Assembly: GCA_937625935.1 (NCBI GenBank)
Contig: OW569353.1
Location: forward strand, 434,001-498,000
Length of the DNA stretch: 64,000 bases
Source of the DNA: Tetramitus jugosus
Lineage: Eukaryota; Heterolobosea; Eutetramitea; Acrasida; Vahlkampfiidae
Direction of reading: 5' to 3'
This document shows, in pieces, positions 32,307 to 43,800 of the stretch (its first letter is position 1; each line of letters opens with the position of its first letter). The notes beneath the pieces are model-generated. The model was not told the DNA's origin. It saw nothing but the letters and a program-made list of their open reading frames with translations, and made no database searches. The position numbers and the translations under genes are program-made.

Positions 32307-34094
32307 ATGTCACTCATTGTGTTCATTACCATCGTGACAGTCATCGCACTGCTCATTATCATACTCATGATTCGTACGTCCATCCATAAACTCAATCACA
32401 GTTTCATGGGTACACATCAAACAGCGTTGGACATTGTTCAGAATCATCATCGAATGATGCGCACGAAACAACAATTATCACACTTGAGAAGAGTAAGTGA
32501 TGATGATGAAGGTGTTGAGAGTCATATCTATCCAACAACAACAACATCCATTTCATCATCGGCTTCGTCTGCTTTTCGACCTTTTAGTGAGACAACAAGT
32601 GCACAAAATGGTGGTAGTGGTGATGAATCTGCCATGATGACAATGATGTTGAGGAAGAGAAGAGGAGCAATGAGAGTCGCAGGAGCAAATGAGGAAAACG
32701 AACAAGTGATTGCGAATCGCGAAAATGAAATTTTTTCGCGGGAAAATGATTTTCAAGAAGATGCTCAAGTGGAGAATAGTGAGGGTGACATTCGTGATCA
32801 ACCTGTGAATGACCAACCCATGATAACTGTTGATGATTATTTTAGTTATTGCGATGATGGTGATGATGATAGGCACGTGCATGAGAACAAACAGAGTCCT
32901 GCAGCAGCAGTGCTCATTAATAGAAAACGACCTAGTTATACGAGAGAAATTGAAGATACTGAACAGAGAGAGTTGAAGAGAAGAACAGAGTATCGTACGA
33001 GAGAATTTGAAAAACGATTGAATGAAACAATTGGAGTCAAGAGAGGTAGACGATATCCTTCTCTATATCCAGTCGCTACAGTGTCTCACGAGGAAGAGGA
33101 ACACGATACAGATGCAATGAATGTGGAGTATTATCATGACGATGGTGATGATCAGTCACCTCCGTATGAAGATGAAGACTTAAGATATGAAGAAGAAGGC
33201 GATGATGTGAATACTGAAAAGCGCTTCAAGCAAACAATTGCTGATGATTCGTTGAATGTTGAAGAGCTTTCAATGAGTGATGAAGAAGGTAATGAAGAAC
33301 ATCGAGATCGATTGCATGATGTTACTTTGAATAGGGATCAAGCATCATCGCCAGTAGAGGAAGAAGAAAATGAAGAAATGGAACCACTTGCTTCTGAATT
33401 GAACCGTAGTCAAACACCAGAGAGTATTGAGAATATTCACAATGAGATGCGTCAGATGAGTGAGACACGGGCACCTGCAAGACCCATCCGTAGTCTCTTT
33501 CCGATTAGAAGAGTCATCTCTCATCAACGGCTACTTGCTCATCCTGACGACATTAAGGCACGTATTAGTCTACCAAAGAAGATGATGAAGGTTATTGATG
33601 CTCAATCATCTGATATCAATAACCTAGTTGATAGAACAAAAGAGGACACAGCTCCAATTTTGGAATATGTTAGCCTGGGTGACGAACAACAATCTTCGAA
33701 ACAAACAACATCAACCACAGCACCAGCAAGTACCGCTCGCGTAACATTTGCCCCTTCCACTACACAGCCTTCCATTTCATTCTCAGGTCTACCAGCCTCA
33801 AATACCTTCCAGTTTGGAACTAACAGCACTACTCAACAACAACCTCAAACACAGACACAAACGCAACCATTATTGGATTTGAAGTTCACATTTACACCGA
33901 ATCCAGACCTGCCCTTAAGCACGACTAGTGTAACTACCCAACCTGCAACCAGCATCCAACCAGCAGCAAACACTGCTATTAATTTTGGTGGTGTCCCACC
34001 TGCAAATACGAACACAGGAGTTAATGAACCAAAAACTCCAACGAAATTCACAGGTGGTGAACTATTTGGTTTCGGAACACCCTTCGCAAAATAA
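32307..34094 (+). CDS. Membrane-anchored protein with C-terminal FG motifs (POM121-like layout)
   Basis: This 595-residue protein starts at the ATG at 32307, immediately before a single hydrophobic helix (IVFITIVTVIALLIIILMIR, about residues 4-26). A long acidic, disordered middle follows (about 70-430). The last 130 residues are Thr/Gln/Pro-rich with phenylalanine-glycine motifs: FQFG (about 500), NFGG (about 558) and LFGFG (about 587), close to the end. FG motifs bind transport receptors in the nuclear pore. One N-terminal membrane anchor plus a C-terminal FG tail is the layout of vertebrate POM121. Only four FG dipeptides are present and there is no alignable pore domain, so this is a suggestion. 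It would sit in the nuclear envelope, with the tail facing the pore. Confidence 0.6.
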   Translation: MSLIVFITIVTVIALLIIILMIRTSIHKLNHSFMGTHQTALDIVQNHHRMMRTKQQLSHLRRVSDDDEGVESHIYPTTTTSISSSASSAFRPFSETTSAQNGGSGDESAMMTMMLRKRRGAMRVAGANEENEQVIANRENEIFSRENDFQEDAQVENSEGDIRDQPVNDQPMITVDDYFSYCDDGDDDRHVHENKQSPAAAVLINRKRPSYTREIEDTEQRELKRRTEYRTREFEKRLNETIGVKRGRRYPSLYPVATVSHEEEEHDTDAMNVEYYHDDGDDQSPPYEDEDLRYEEEGDDVNTEKRFKQTIADDSLNVEELSMSDEEGNEEHRDRLHDVTLNRDQASSPVEEEENEEMEPLASELNRSQTPESIENIHNEMRQMSETRAPARPIRSLFPIRRVISHQRLLAHPDDIKARISLPKKMMKVIDAQSSDINNLVDRTKEDTAPILEYVSLGDEQQSSKQTTSTTAPASTARVTFAPSTTQPSISFSGLPASNTFQFGTNSTTQQQPQTQTQTQPLLDLKFTFTPNPDLPLSTTSVTTQPATSIQPAANTAINFGGVPPANTNTGVNEPKTPTKFTGGELFGFGTPFAK

Positions 34095-34605
34095 ATCTCA
34101 TTTTCATGTAAAGTATTCTCCTTTGTGATCATTGTCCCTTAGTAATGGTTGTGAAATAAAATTGATAGAAACAGCGAATGTTGTGTTCTCGAATGGAGAA
34201 AAGAGCAGCATAATTACTTCATTGTTGGATTGTTTTTGTTTATTATCTTAAGAATTCTTTCGCTTCATCCTTGAAACATCCGACTCATACTCCAATGTTT
34301 TCTATCATTCTTAGCAGCAATCGTGCTTACACCAGTTGTATTCCAACGTCCCTTTATGGTTTTTTCCATGACCAAAAAAACTGTGTGTCGCCGACATATT
34401 CTCCGCAATGTTGTGTGAGGAATCCACACAAAGACGTGCTGTGCTGAGCTGAGCGGCTCGCTGTTTCTCGAACTTCGTGGCAGAGAAGACAAAAAAACTC
34501 ACGATCCAACCAACAAGCATCGACTTTGACAACGATCAACAACAGCAAAATACAATCACCAACCAACAACAAATTTTTTGGAGCAATTAGAATCACAACA
34601 TCATC
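34095..34605. other. Intergenic region
   Basis: These 511 bp lie between two plus-strand genes. They hold the 3' UTR of the FG-motif gene and the 5' region of the demethylase gene. AT-rich runs and CAACAA-rich leader sequence occur near the right end. I see no RNA gene, repeat or further coding frame that I trust; long frames read on the minus strand here are antisense shadows. Confidence 0.6.
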
Positions 34606-36288
34606 ATGATACCCTATCAACAAGTTCCAGTCTTCAAACCGACCTGGGATGAATTCAAAAATTTCTCCAAATTCATCCAATCCATTGAACCAGAATGTTG
34701 CGGCCCGAACGGAATCGGAGTTTGCAAGGTTATTCCGCCAACTGGTTGGCGCCCCAATCGACTCTTTGAACAAGCGTCGCAGCAACAGCCACGGCATGAA
34801 CAGGAAGCTTTCATGAGAGACGTTGATACAAAGTTGGCGACAAAGATCACATCCCCCATTGAGCCAACCACCCAAAGAACAACCAACAGCAGAGGAGGCA
34901 GAAGAAGCTACAGAAACCAAACAACAAATGACCCAATTAGCTCTGACTCGGTTCCTGAGCCTCATGAACACGAAAAGCTTTCAGAGCTAATTGCCAAGAG
35001 AATCAACTTTACTATACCAACGGCCATCACACAACACACTACAGGTGCCAAGGGCATTTACCTTCAAATGCATGAAGAGCTACCAGAACCCATCACCTTT
35101 CAACAATTCCAATCAAGAATCCAGCCCACTCCCGCACTTGATTTGGAAGAGTTTGAACAACAGTCTACACCATCGTTGGAGGTGAACCAACTGGAAAGAA
35201 AGTATTGGAAGAACATTTTGTTCAATCCAACCATTTATGGCTCTGATATCGCAGGCAGTTTGTTCGATAATGAGATTTGCAAGTGTTGGAACCTTCAAAA
35301 TTTGAATACTGTGCTGCAGAGACAACTGATTAAGCACAACATGTGTATACCTGGTGTTTCTACTCCGTTCCTCTATGTGGGCAGCTACAAGTCCACATTT
35401 TGTTGGCACACGGAGGATATGGAACTTGCTAGTATCAATTACCTTCACATGGGTGCACCAAAGACATGGTACGGTATACCCATGTGTCACAAGGCAAAGT
35501 TTGAAGACTATGTCAAGTCAGAGTACAAGGACGAATTCAAATTGTGCTCTCAAGCATTGAGACACAAACAAATTCTATTGTCTCCCACAGTGTTGCATCA
35601 ACATGGAATCAAAGTGTCTCGGATGACACAGGAACAAGGTGAATTTATGATCACGTTCCCTGGATCGTATCATTCAGGGTTCAATCACGGACTGAACATT
35701 GCTGAGGCCACTAATTTTGCTACTGCGAGCTGGATACCAGTTGGCAGAGCTGCAGAGCGGTGTCTTTGTGATGCGAACACTGTAAATATTAATGTGGATA
35801 TGTTATTCTCTGAACAGGATTCATTGAACACGCCAGATGACGATGAAAACATTGATTTTAGCTATTATCATCAGAACAAGGGAGATTTCCAGATGGAGAT
35901 TGATCCTGCGCTATCAACTCGGTGGGTCACCTTGCGTATCAAGCTGAGTGATCTGCCCGAGGAGCATCGAAGCCTATTTATTACTCCCACTCCTGCTCCA
36001 GTTCAATTAGAGGACGAGCCAATGGAAGATGTAAAACCTGTACCTATCAGCGAGGGATCAACACCTGCAGATGCAAAAGTTGGTAATACCTCTCCTGTCA
36101 GTAGTCCATCTGTGGTTGTTCCACCTGTCGAAGCTGTCAAAACGAAAAAGCCAAGAGGACGACCAAGAAAACTGGAGACCACGAAAACCGTTGCCTCAAA
36201 CAAAATTGAAAAGAAGAAGACCACACGAACAAAAAAGGAACCAAAAGAGAAAATGCACCCTCTGTTCCAAAAGTTTTATAGCAGATAA
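34606..36288 (+). CDS. JmjN-JmjC histone lysine demethylase, KDM4 type, with AT-hook
   Basis: This 560-residue single-exon gene encodes a Fe(II)/2-oxoglutarate dioxygenase that demethylates histone H3 lysines. The JmjN domain is residues 1-45 (VPVFKPTWDEFKNFSKF). The JmjC domain is about 215-385. The iron ligands are His and Glu in FCWHTEDMELASINYLH, and His in GFNHGLN. The 2-oxoglutarate contacts (Asn, then Lys in GAPKTWY) follow at KDM4 spacing. The zinc site specific to KDM4 is also there: Cys and His in LCSQALRHK, and CLC after the JmjC core. The C-terminus has an AT-hook (KPRGRPRK, about 515) and a basic tail. The PHD and Tudor domains of animal KDM4A-C are absent. The stop is 23 bp from the convergent phosphatase gene. 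Confidence 0.93.
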   Translation: MIPYQQVPVFKPTWDEFKNFSKFIQSIEPECCGPNGIGVCKVIPPTGWRPNRLFEQASQQQPRHEQEAFMRDVDTKLATKITSPIEPTTQRTTNSRGGRRSYRNQTTNDPISSDSVPEPHEHEKLSELIAKRINFTIPTAITQHTTGAKGIYLQMHEELPEPITFQQFQSRIQPTPALDLEEFEQQSTPSLEVNQLERKYWKNILFNPTIYGSDIAGSLFDNEICKCWNLQNLNTVLQRQLIKHNMCIPGVSTPFLYVGSYKSTFCWHTEDMELASINYLHMGAPKTWYGIPMCHKAKFEDYVKSEYKDEFKLCSQALRHKQILLSPTVLHQHGIKVSRMTQEQGEFMITFPGSYHSGFNHGLNIAEATNFATASWIPVGRAAERCLCDANTVNINVDMLFSEQDSLNTPDDDENIDFSYYHQNKGDFQMEIDPALSTRWVTLRIKLSDLPEEHRSLFITPTPAPVQLEDEPMEDVKPVPISEGSTPADAKVGNTSPVSSPSVVVPPVEAVKTKKPRGRPRKLETTKTVASNKIEKKKTTRTKKEPKEKMHPLFQKFYSR

Positions 36289-36311
36289 AGATGTCAACAC
36301 CTTATTTATTT

Positions 36312-37811
36312 CTACACTGACTGTTTTGGTATTTGATTCACTGTGCAGACTACACAAGTGATATCGTCAACCTTTCCACCACTTCCATATGTTTTGCCAG
36401 TTTCCTTCTTGTAAGCGTCTCCAAATGGCGTACGATTATATGGATTCTGTACCTGTGTAATAGTTTTAGCATAGAGACATAGGGTCTTTGCAATCTCAAA
36501 GTTGTATCGTTGTTGTATTGCAACACTTGACATGCCAGGCTCCAATGGCAACGAAGGCAGGGCATTCTTCTTCGTTTTCGTCACAAGATCTACTATGTGC
36601 TCGTCGTACATATTGTCGAATAAACCATCAGTTCCCAGAATGATCATATCACCATTTTTTATCCGCATTTTGTGTAATGCAGCATCCTTTGGTTCATTCA
36701 TAATGCAGGTGCCTCCTCTCTCTGGTGGACACACTGCAATTTGATAAGGAGCATTGAATCTGTGTTGCAATTCTTTTGATCGATAAACAATCTCGTCATC
36801 TCGCAAAACTAGTGTTCAACAAACATCAACAGAAATGGAGTTAATTTTCAATCAATTCGAATACAACCAAGCACAATCAACACTCAAGCACAACATACCC
36901 ATAAAACCACTGTCACCTAAATTGGCAGAGTGCAACATTCCACCTTCCGTGACATAAACAATACAAGCAGTCGTAGAACCGGCTCTAATACCCGACAAGT
37001 TCTTGTTGGTTACACTTCGATAGGCAAACTCCAATGTACCGAGAGCAAAGTTTGGCGTTGTATTATCTAACGAGCCATTATCGAGTCTTGATATTGACGG
37101 ATTTCCCTTGACATACAATTGTGCATACTGCATCAACTTGCGACTAATCAACCCAGGATCCACTCCATACTTTTCAATACAAACAAAGAAACAGAAGAAT
37201 TACAAAAAAAAAATTAAGGATTGTCGGTCAACGAATTGCTTCCATCGCTTTCCGCTGACACCAAAAAATGAATTTCTTATACGACTTACATTGACCCATC
37301 CACCAACACCATCAGCCACACCAGCAGCTCTGCTCTCAAACTCTCCTTCCTTTTCATTGGCAATAAAATAGGCATCTTCGCCACAGATGCTATCCTTTGA
37401 AATACCTTGAGGAGGTTCAATCGTCAAATAATTATCAGGCCTGTACACTAACGATGACTCAAGTATGGAGCGATTCGCAGTTTTGGAGATGCCATAAGCA
37501 GAAGCAACGAGGAATGTGTGATACATGGATGATGACCTCTCATTGGATGATGATGCAGGAGGAGATGAGGCACCTGAATTCGCATCAGAGCTATCACTTG
37601 TCGTCGTCACATGAGTCGAAGTGCTTTGCTTTTGGTTGCCACCAAAACCCAGGAAAAAGGATGAAACAGAGGAAGGAATATGATGGGACAAGGATGTTCT
37701 TTGAGTCAAGGATGATTTTGGCAGAGACAACAAATTGTGCAGCGTAGGATTCATTTGTTGTTGATAAAAGGACCAAAATCCTTGTTGGTGCTCGGCAGCC
37801 TGCTGCATCAT
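36312..37811 (-). CDS. PP2C-type phosphatase, PPTC7/Ptc7 family
   Basis: Exons 37290-37811, 36899-37169 and 36312-36808 (introns 120 and 90 bp) give 429 residues. The family dephosphorylates Ser/Thr with two metal ions. PPTC7/Ptc7 acts in or on mitochondria, where it controls coenzyme Q synthesis and mitophagy receptors. The motifs are present: GEDAYF, GVADGVGGW, AGSTTACIVYV, LGDSGFM, GDMIILGTDGLFDN and GKVDDITCVV. All the metal-binding aspartates can be seen. The first splice joins GVGGWVN to YGVDPGLISRKLM and the second joins GDSGFM to VLRDDEIVYRS, exactly as in PPTC7. The 110-residue Ser-rich N-terminus could hold a targeting signal, but has no clear amphipathic presequence. Confidence 0.93.
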
Positions 37812-38269
37812 TGATCAATGTGTTTTTTGGCGCCACACAAAAAAATTTTGAGACCCTTCAAAAACAAGAGAAAAAAGCAAAGAGGAATTGAATCACTTAT
37901 TATGGTATGTGGTATTTTTCGTTTCTTTTGGCACTGAATCAGGTTTCGATCTCTAATTCTGTGTGTTCGAAGTTGCTGATGCCTGTGCCACATTAAGCTG
38001 CTCTCATTCTAGCGTGTCTATTGCCAAAAGCTTAAGTGTAGATTCGTCGTTCCTGAGACAACATTTTGATGTGCATGTCACTAACACATACAATAGAGTT
38101 ATTGATTGATAATAGAGTTCTACTCATTCCTTTCCTCACATTAAACTCAAATAAAAGCTCAACGTTTTCTCTCTTGCAGGAAAACGTTACTTGAATTCTC
38201 GCGCCGTTTTTTTTTCGCTGTCCAACAATAAATTTGGTTCCCACAAAAACGTACACACAAATCAACAAT
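37812..38269. other. Intergenic region between divergent phosphatase and Yop1 genes
   Basis: These 458 bp hold only short chance frames. A TCGCGCCG element lies about 60 bp upstream of the Yop1 start. I see no tRNA, repeat or other RNA. Both promoters presumably lie here. Confidence 0.55.
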
Positions 38270-39006
38270 ATGTTCATCTCCAAGGTTGGTTGTGTCGTTG
38301 TCCAATTGCTTTATCCTGCTTGGGCCACATACACTTGCGCCCGTCAATATGAAAAAGAGTATGCCGAATATGAGGACCTTGTCAATTATCAGTCAACGTA
38401 TCAAAAGCTGAAGGAAAAAGTGAAGAAGAGAACAAATTCGAACATGGATAGTCTATTGAGCTCAACGAGTAATGACTCTAGTGTTGATGTTGAAACGAGA
38501 AATAGGCTTGACACATGGGAAAACAAGAGAAAAAAGGAACATTTGACCTTCCATAAGAAATGGTTGAGTTATTGGATTGTTTATTTGGTGCTCTTCTTGT
38601 TTGAGTACATGTTTGAGTCATTTGCTGCATCCAGGTATGTGAATTGGTGGTTGTTTTTTTGATATCATCCCCCTGAAGAAAAAGCTCAAGTGTTTTTTGA
38701 CACTCCTTTATGTGAAGATTTGTGCTCTATTTTGAAGCAAAGCTACTGTTTGTGTGCTATCTTGTGTTCAGTCATGTTTGCGAGGCGATTTTTGATCGTT
38801 TGCTTGTGAGTGTTCTGGGATCCAAGGGTGTAGAGGACGAAATTGATAAGCAACTGGCTGTATTGCAAAAAGAGTTGTACCAACATGTGTTTACTTATAT
38901 GATTTATGCAAAGGATCATGCACTTGTTGGTCTGATGAATGCTGCTCAGTTCATGAAGAATGTGTCGAACAACACGACACCTGCAGCCAATGACAAGAGT
39001 GAATAA
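38270..39006 (+). CDS. TB2/DP1/HVA22 family ER-shaping protein (Yop1/REEP5-like)
   Basis: Exons 38270-38634 and 38718-39006 (83-bp intron) give 217 residues. The family forms hydrophobic hairpins that curve the tubular endoplasmic reticulum. Family landmarks are LLYPAWATYTCAR near the start, HKKWLSYWIVYLVLFLFEYMF (the YWIV helix), and after the splice LYFEAKLLFVCYLVF, matching the Y(F)E.K..F..WL region. The splice joins FAAS-R to FVLYFEAK. The 65-residue charged, Ser-rich insert between the first hairpin and the YWIV helix is longer than in yeast Yop1 or human REEP5. The C-terminal amphipathic helix (ALVGLMNAAQFMKNV) that these proteins use for membrane bending is present. Confidence 0.9.
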
Positions 39007-39184
39007 GCCTTTCTCTCACACTGGAGATGCGCCTCTCACTGTGTTCACCACCTCTTGAGCAGCAGATGTGTGATCTGCCTGCCCTTTGTAAAACTTGATA
39101 CCAAATTCTTTTATTTCTTCCTTCAATCGGGATTATTTTGAAACTCTATTTTTAACACGAACAAAACCAAAACAAAGGCAGATA

Positions 39185-40831
39185 ATGACAACAAACAGAT
39201 CATTGTTCTCTCGACAGTCAATAGCTTTGTTTCTTGGACTATATGCATTTCGTGTGTTGAATGCATTCTTGGTTGATACTTACTTTTCAGCTGACGAGTT
39301 TTACCAATCTGTTGAAGTGGCTCACTATCATGTGTTCGATCATCATGCGTCATCCTGCCCAGGTGGCAAGAACGACACGATATCCAGTGATCTCACTTGG
39401 GAGTGGCAGGTTGGTCTTCGGGGATATTTGCATCCCATGATTTTTACCATTTTATTCCATGTGATGAGACACTGGTTGCATATCGTCAATGCAGAGTGGT
39501 ATGTGTGGGCACCAAGAGTCATTGTACAGAGTGTCAGTAGTGCAGTGTGCGATTGGACAGTGTATCAATTATCGATCAAGTGGTTTGCAGGGAATCGAGG
39601 TGTTGCGGGCTTTGCACTGTTTACCTCTCTGACAAACTGGTTTCATTGGTATTGTGGTGTGAGAACCTTTTCCAACTCCATGGAAACAAGTGCTGTCATG
39701 CTCTGTTTACTTTATTACCCATATTATCCAATGTCTTTCACACCCTTGCACGCTGTATATGATTCCCATTGGTGGCTGTTTTTTGCTGGGCTTTCAGTAG
39801 TTCTTCGCCCAACATGCGCAATCATTTTCCTGCCATTGTATTTCATACAATTGATTGATGTTGGGAGACGATTGGGAGTAAGGCATTCCTTGCGATTTTT
39901 TGTTGTGAAGACTATACCACATGTTGTGTTTTGGGTTGTTGGATCGGTGGCTCTTGACACCTACATGTACGGTCGATTGGTAATTGTTGTTTGGGAGTTT
40001 TTGAAATTTAATATCATTGACAACCGATCTCACCTCTACGGTGTTCAACCATGGCATTGGTATTTTAGCCAAGGATTCCCTGTGATTTGCTTCACTCATC
40101 TTATCTTCCTCGTTGTCTATCTTGTGTGGTATCGAAACGAGAGAGTGGAAAATGTTAGACGAGCATTTAATCTACCATTGATACTGGTAGTGTATGTCCT
40201 TGTGTTTTATTCATTGATGGCACATAAGGAGTTTCGATTCGTGTATCCAGTACTTCCCATCATATTTATTTATGTTGGAAAGTGCCATTACCATCTGTTG
40301 AAGTCTAAGAAGTGGAGAACAACAATAAGGTTCGTGCTTTTGATTTCAGTCATTTTACAGGGTTTGATGATAGTGTACTTTAGTAAGTTCCATCAACGAG
40401 GTACAATAGCAGCAATGGCCAAACTACGAACCAGGGGCTCATCAGTTAATACCGTGTATTTTATGATGCCATGTCATCACGCTCCAAGTTATAGTTATCT
40501 ATACAACTACAATGGAACAGTGGATCACAATGTTTGTTTGAAACATTTGGATTGTTCTCCTTACTTTGGACCTCATCCTGAGACTTATGAGGAGGAGCAA
40601 GATGTCTTCTATCGAGATCCTGAGGCATTTCTGCACACGAAATTTCAAGATAATGGTACGCTTCCTTCTCATATCGTCATGTATGAGGATTTAAAACCAA
40701 AGGTATCTACATTTCTAGCTGTGAACAATTATCGTGAAATTGATAAGGTGTTCCACATGATTCATCCTCATGTACATGATCGCAGAATGTCCGAACATAT
40801 CTTAATATTCGAAAGGCAACAACCACTATGA
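39185..40831 (+). CDS. PIGB: GPI mannosyltransferase 3 (PIG-B/Gpi10, GT22 family)
   Basis: This 548-residue multi-pass membrane protein starts at the ATG at 39185. It adds the third mannose to the glycosylphosphatidylinositol anchor in the ER lumen, using dolichol-phosphate mannose. The GT22 signature is DTYFSADEFYQSVEVAH, with the acidic catalytic pair in the first luminal loop. It is followed by LTWEWQVGLRGYLHP, NWFHWYCGVRTFSNSMET, RPTCAIIFLPLYF and HKEFRFVYPVLPIIF, all family landmarks. Eight or more hydrophobic helices are visible. Its stop codon overlaps the stop of the convergent cysteine-rich gene. Confidence 0.92.
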   Translation: MTTNRSLFSRQSIALFLGLYAFRVLNAFLVDTYFSADEFYQSVEVAHYHVFDHHASSCPGGKNDTISSDLTWEWQVGLRGYLHPMIFTILFHVMRHWLHIVNAEWYVWAPRVIVQSVSSAVCDWTVYQLSIKWFAGNRGVAGFALFTSLTNWFHWYCGVRTFSNSMETSAVMLCLLYYPYYPMSFTPLHAVYDSHWWLFFAGLSVVLRPTCAIIFLPLYFIQLIDVGRRLGVRHSLRFFVVKTIPHVVFWVVGSVALDTYMYGRLVIVVWEFLKFNIIDNRSHLYGVQPWHWYFSQGFPVICFTHLIFLVVYLVWYRNERVENVRRAFNLPLILVVYVLVFYSLMAHKEFRFVYPVLPIIFIYVGKCHYHLLKSKKWRTTIRFVLLISVILQGLMIVYFSKFHQRGTIAAMAKLRTRGSSVNTVYFMMPCHHAPSYSYLYNYNGTVDHNVCLKHLDCSPYFGPHPETYEEEQDVFYRDPEAFLHTKFQDNGTLPSHIVMYEDLKPKVSTFLAVNNYREIDKVFHMIHPHVHDRRMSEHILIFERQQPL

Positions 40832-43800
40832 GGAGATTATGGGGCAGTAGTAGCCAGGGGGGCAGTTGTAGCATGCACCTTGACCTGGAATGTTCATATA
40901 AACACCATTCTCACATGCAGTGGGAGTTACTGATCCCTTTGGACAATAAGAACCCGCCGGACATATATTTCCTGCTATGTTGTCAGTAGGTGTCGATGTT
41001 GTTGATCCAAGATTACAATAGTAACCGGCAGAACATAATCCAGAAGGTTGATTGAGACCTGTTGTAGCACAGTAAGATCCTGGTGTACAAGGTAGACATT
41101 GGAGTATGTCTGTATTCCCTGTCGCCGGGGAGAAGGTGCCAACAGGACAAGGGATCGGATTCGCTGTTCCATTTGGACAGAAATGACCACTCAGGCACTC
41201 ATCGCCGTATGTTTCTGCTTCTGGATTGGCCTGCTCGGATCTACGAGTACAATAGTAACCAGCAAAGCAGTATCCAGAGGGTTCAGTTAGACCACTCGAG
41301 GCACAGTACATGCCTGGGGTACAATCGATACATTCAGTTTGATTTCTTAATCCTAATTGATTTCCATATGTTCCTCTTGGACATTTTGTTGGAGAGCTGG
41401 ATCCTTTGGGACAGTAGTATCCAACTGGACATATTGTATAGTTTGTGGCTGATTGATCAGGGCAATAGAAGCCGCTGGGACATGGCAAGCATTGAATACT
41501 TCTGGATTCAGATGCGTAGGTACCAGGAGAGCAGGGAATAGGTGCGCTACTACCCTTCGTGGTGTAGAACCCAGCAGGAGTCTCATACTGGATTGGAGTT
41601 GAAGAGGCACCTGTACAATAGAATCCAGCATCACAAGGACCAGTTGGCTCAGGATTATTGGAACCCAAACAATAATAACCAGGGGAGCAATCATTGCAAT
41701 CTGCTTGAGACACTCCGCCAGTGTAATTATTGAATGTTCCTGCTCTGCATGGAGTTGGTTTCTTTGATCCCAATGGACAATAACTTCCAGAAGGACACAA
41801 TCCATCTAATGGAGCTGAACTAACTGCTTTGGACCCACAGTAGAATCCTGGATCACAAGGTCCTGTAGGCTCGATCTGGCCCATGCCATCACAATACATA
41901 CCCGAGTCGCAATTAGTGCAAAATTCAACTGCTTTCAACCCCGTATCATTTCCATATGTACCTTTGGGGCACGGTTCAGGTTGGGATACTCCAGTGATGC
42001 AATAATAGCCACGTGAACATGGTTCTGGTACTGCCGTTCCTGCTGGACAATAGTTTCCACTAGGGCAAACAGCACATGCTGTCACATCCTCTGCTTGAGA
42101 CTCAAATCTATAGGTAGATGGTGGACAAGGTTCTTGTCGTGGTCCACTAGAACCAGGTGGACAATAATGTCCCGGTTCGCACTTTCCCGTGACGTTTTCA
42201 CTTCCTTGGAGGCAGTAAAATCCAGCGATACAAGTTTGGCAACCAATGAGAGATCCTCTTCCTTCAAAAGGGTTAAACGTACCCACAGGACAGTCAATTT
42301 CTTCAGTTGTTGCTTCAGGGCAATATTTTCCCGCAGAGCAGGAATGGGTTAAGAACGCTGGTTGAGTGGTTTCTCCAGCGGTACAATACGTGCCTGCTGT
42401 GCAACGGTATTGGTTATCCACATTATATTTGGTCGTAGCTTTGTCAGGACAATAATGTCCCTTTGGACACAAGATACAAGTAGAGGCTCCATAATCTGAG
42501 TAAAAACCTGCTGTACAAGGAATGGGGTCCACTTGTCCAGCAGAACATCGATATCCCGCTGGACAAAGGACACAGGCCTGAGAGGTTCTATCGTTTGCAG
42601 GACCAACAAACTTCGTATTGGTTTCGTTGGAATAACTACCAGCCGGACATAGCACAGGACTAGTGGAAGCGATAGGACAATAGCTGCCCTCTGGACAGTC
42701 AATGCACATGCTTTGATCCCAAATGTCGGTTGCTGAACTGTATGTACCCGCTGAGCATGGATTTTCAGTGGATAGAGATGATCCAGCGGGACAAAAATAA
42801 CCAGGGCTGCAGGAGCCACTGATCACGGACATTCCACCCACACAATGGCTCCCTGCTGGACAAGTCGTGCATTGCGACTCGTCACTTAGGTTGGTTCTAT
42901 TGCTGTAAGTTCCTGGAAGACATGGAAACTGAGTAGGGAAGGTTGTATATCTTCCGTTGTATGTCCCGATGGTCGATGTGGGGGACGAACCTGTGTATTG
43001 CGCTCCTGGACATACAAAACCAGCTGAACACGGAACGGGAGTTTTCACTGAACCGCCAGTTCCTGCATAGCAAGCAAACCCTTCAACACATATCCGACAA
43101 TCTTGTGGTCTAAATAAGTTGATTTCATCTGTGTAACTTCCTGCGGGGCACGGATTAGCATATGGATTCGATGTACCCAGAGGACAATAGTATCCCGGTA
43201 CACAAGTATAATTAAAGCTGTATTCCATAGCGTAGTCAGGACATGAATATCCTGGTGGACAAGGAGAGCAGTTGATGCTCAACCCAGAACCAGAGTTGCT
43301 ATTGAACGTTCCGGGCTGACACTTAGTGGGGCTACTTGATCCTGCTGGGCAATAATGTCCAGTGGGGCATGTTATACATTGATCAGCTGATACTAAACTA
43401 GTCGCAGGTGAATAAGTTCCTGCGGGGCAGGGATATTGGGTCGAATACTTTGTTCCAGTCGGGCAAATGTAGCCAGATGGACAAAGATTAATGGTGTAGT
43501 CACCAGTGCCTTGAATACAAAACGATCCATTGGGGCATACAATGCAGTCTGCTACAGATATTGACCCCATTTGGGCCGAATAGGTTCCTGCAGGACAAGG
43601 TTTTGACGTGGCTTGGGTTGTTCCTTGGGGACAGTAATAGCCCATAGGACAATACAGTCCAGTCAGATCTGCCGTGCCAGCGATACAGTAGCGTCCTGGA
43701 GGACAAGGATCACACATACTTAAAGCAGTGAGTCCAGTACTGTTACTAAATGTGCCAGCTGGGCATTTAGTAGCTGAAACAGATCCGGGTAAGCAGTAAG

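Noticed and set aside
34354-34971. 205-codon minus-strand frame over the 5' end of the demethylase gene
   Set aside because: It is the antisense of the JmjN coding sequence; the plus strand has the recognisable domain.
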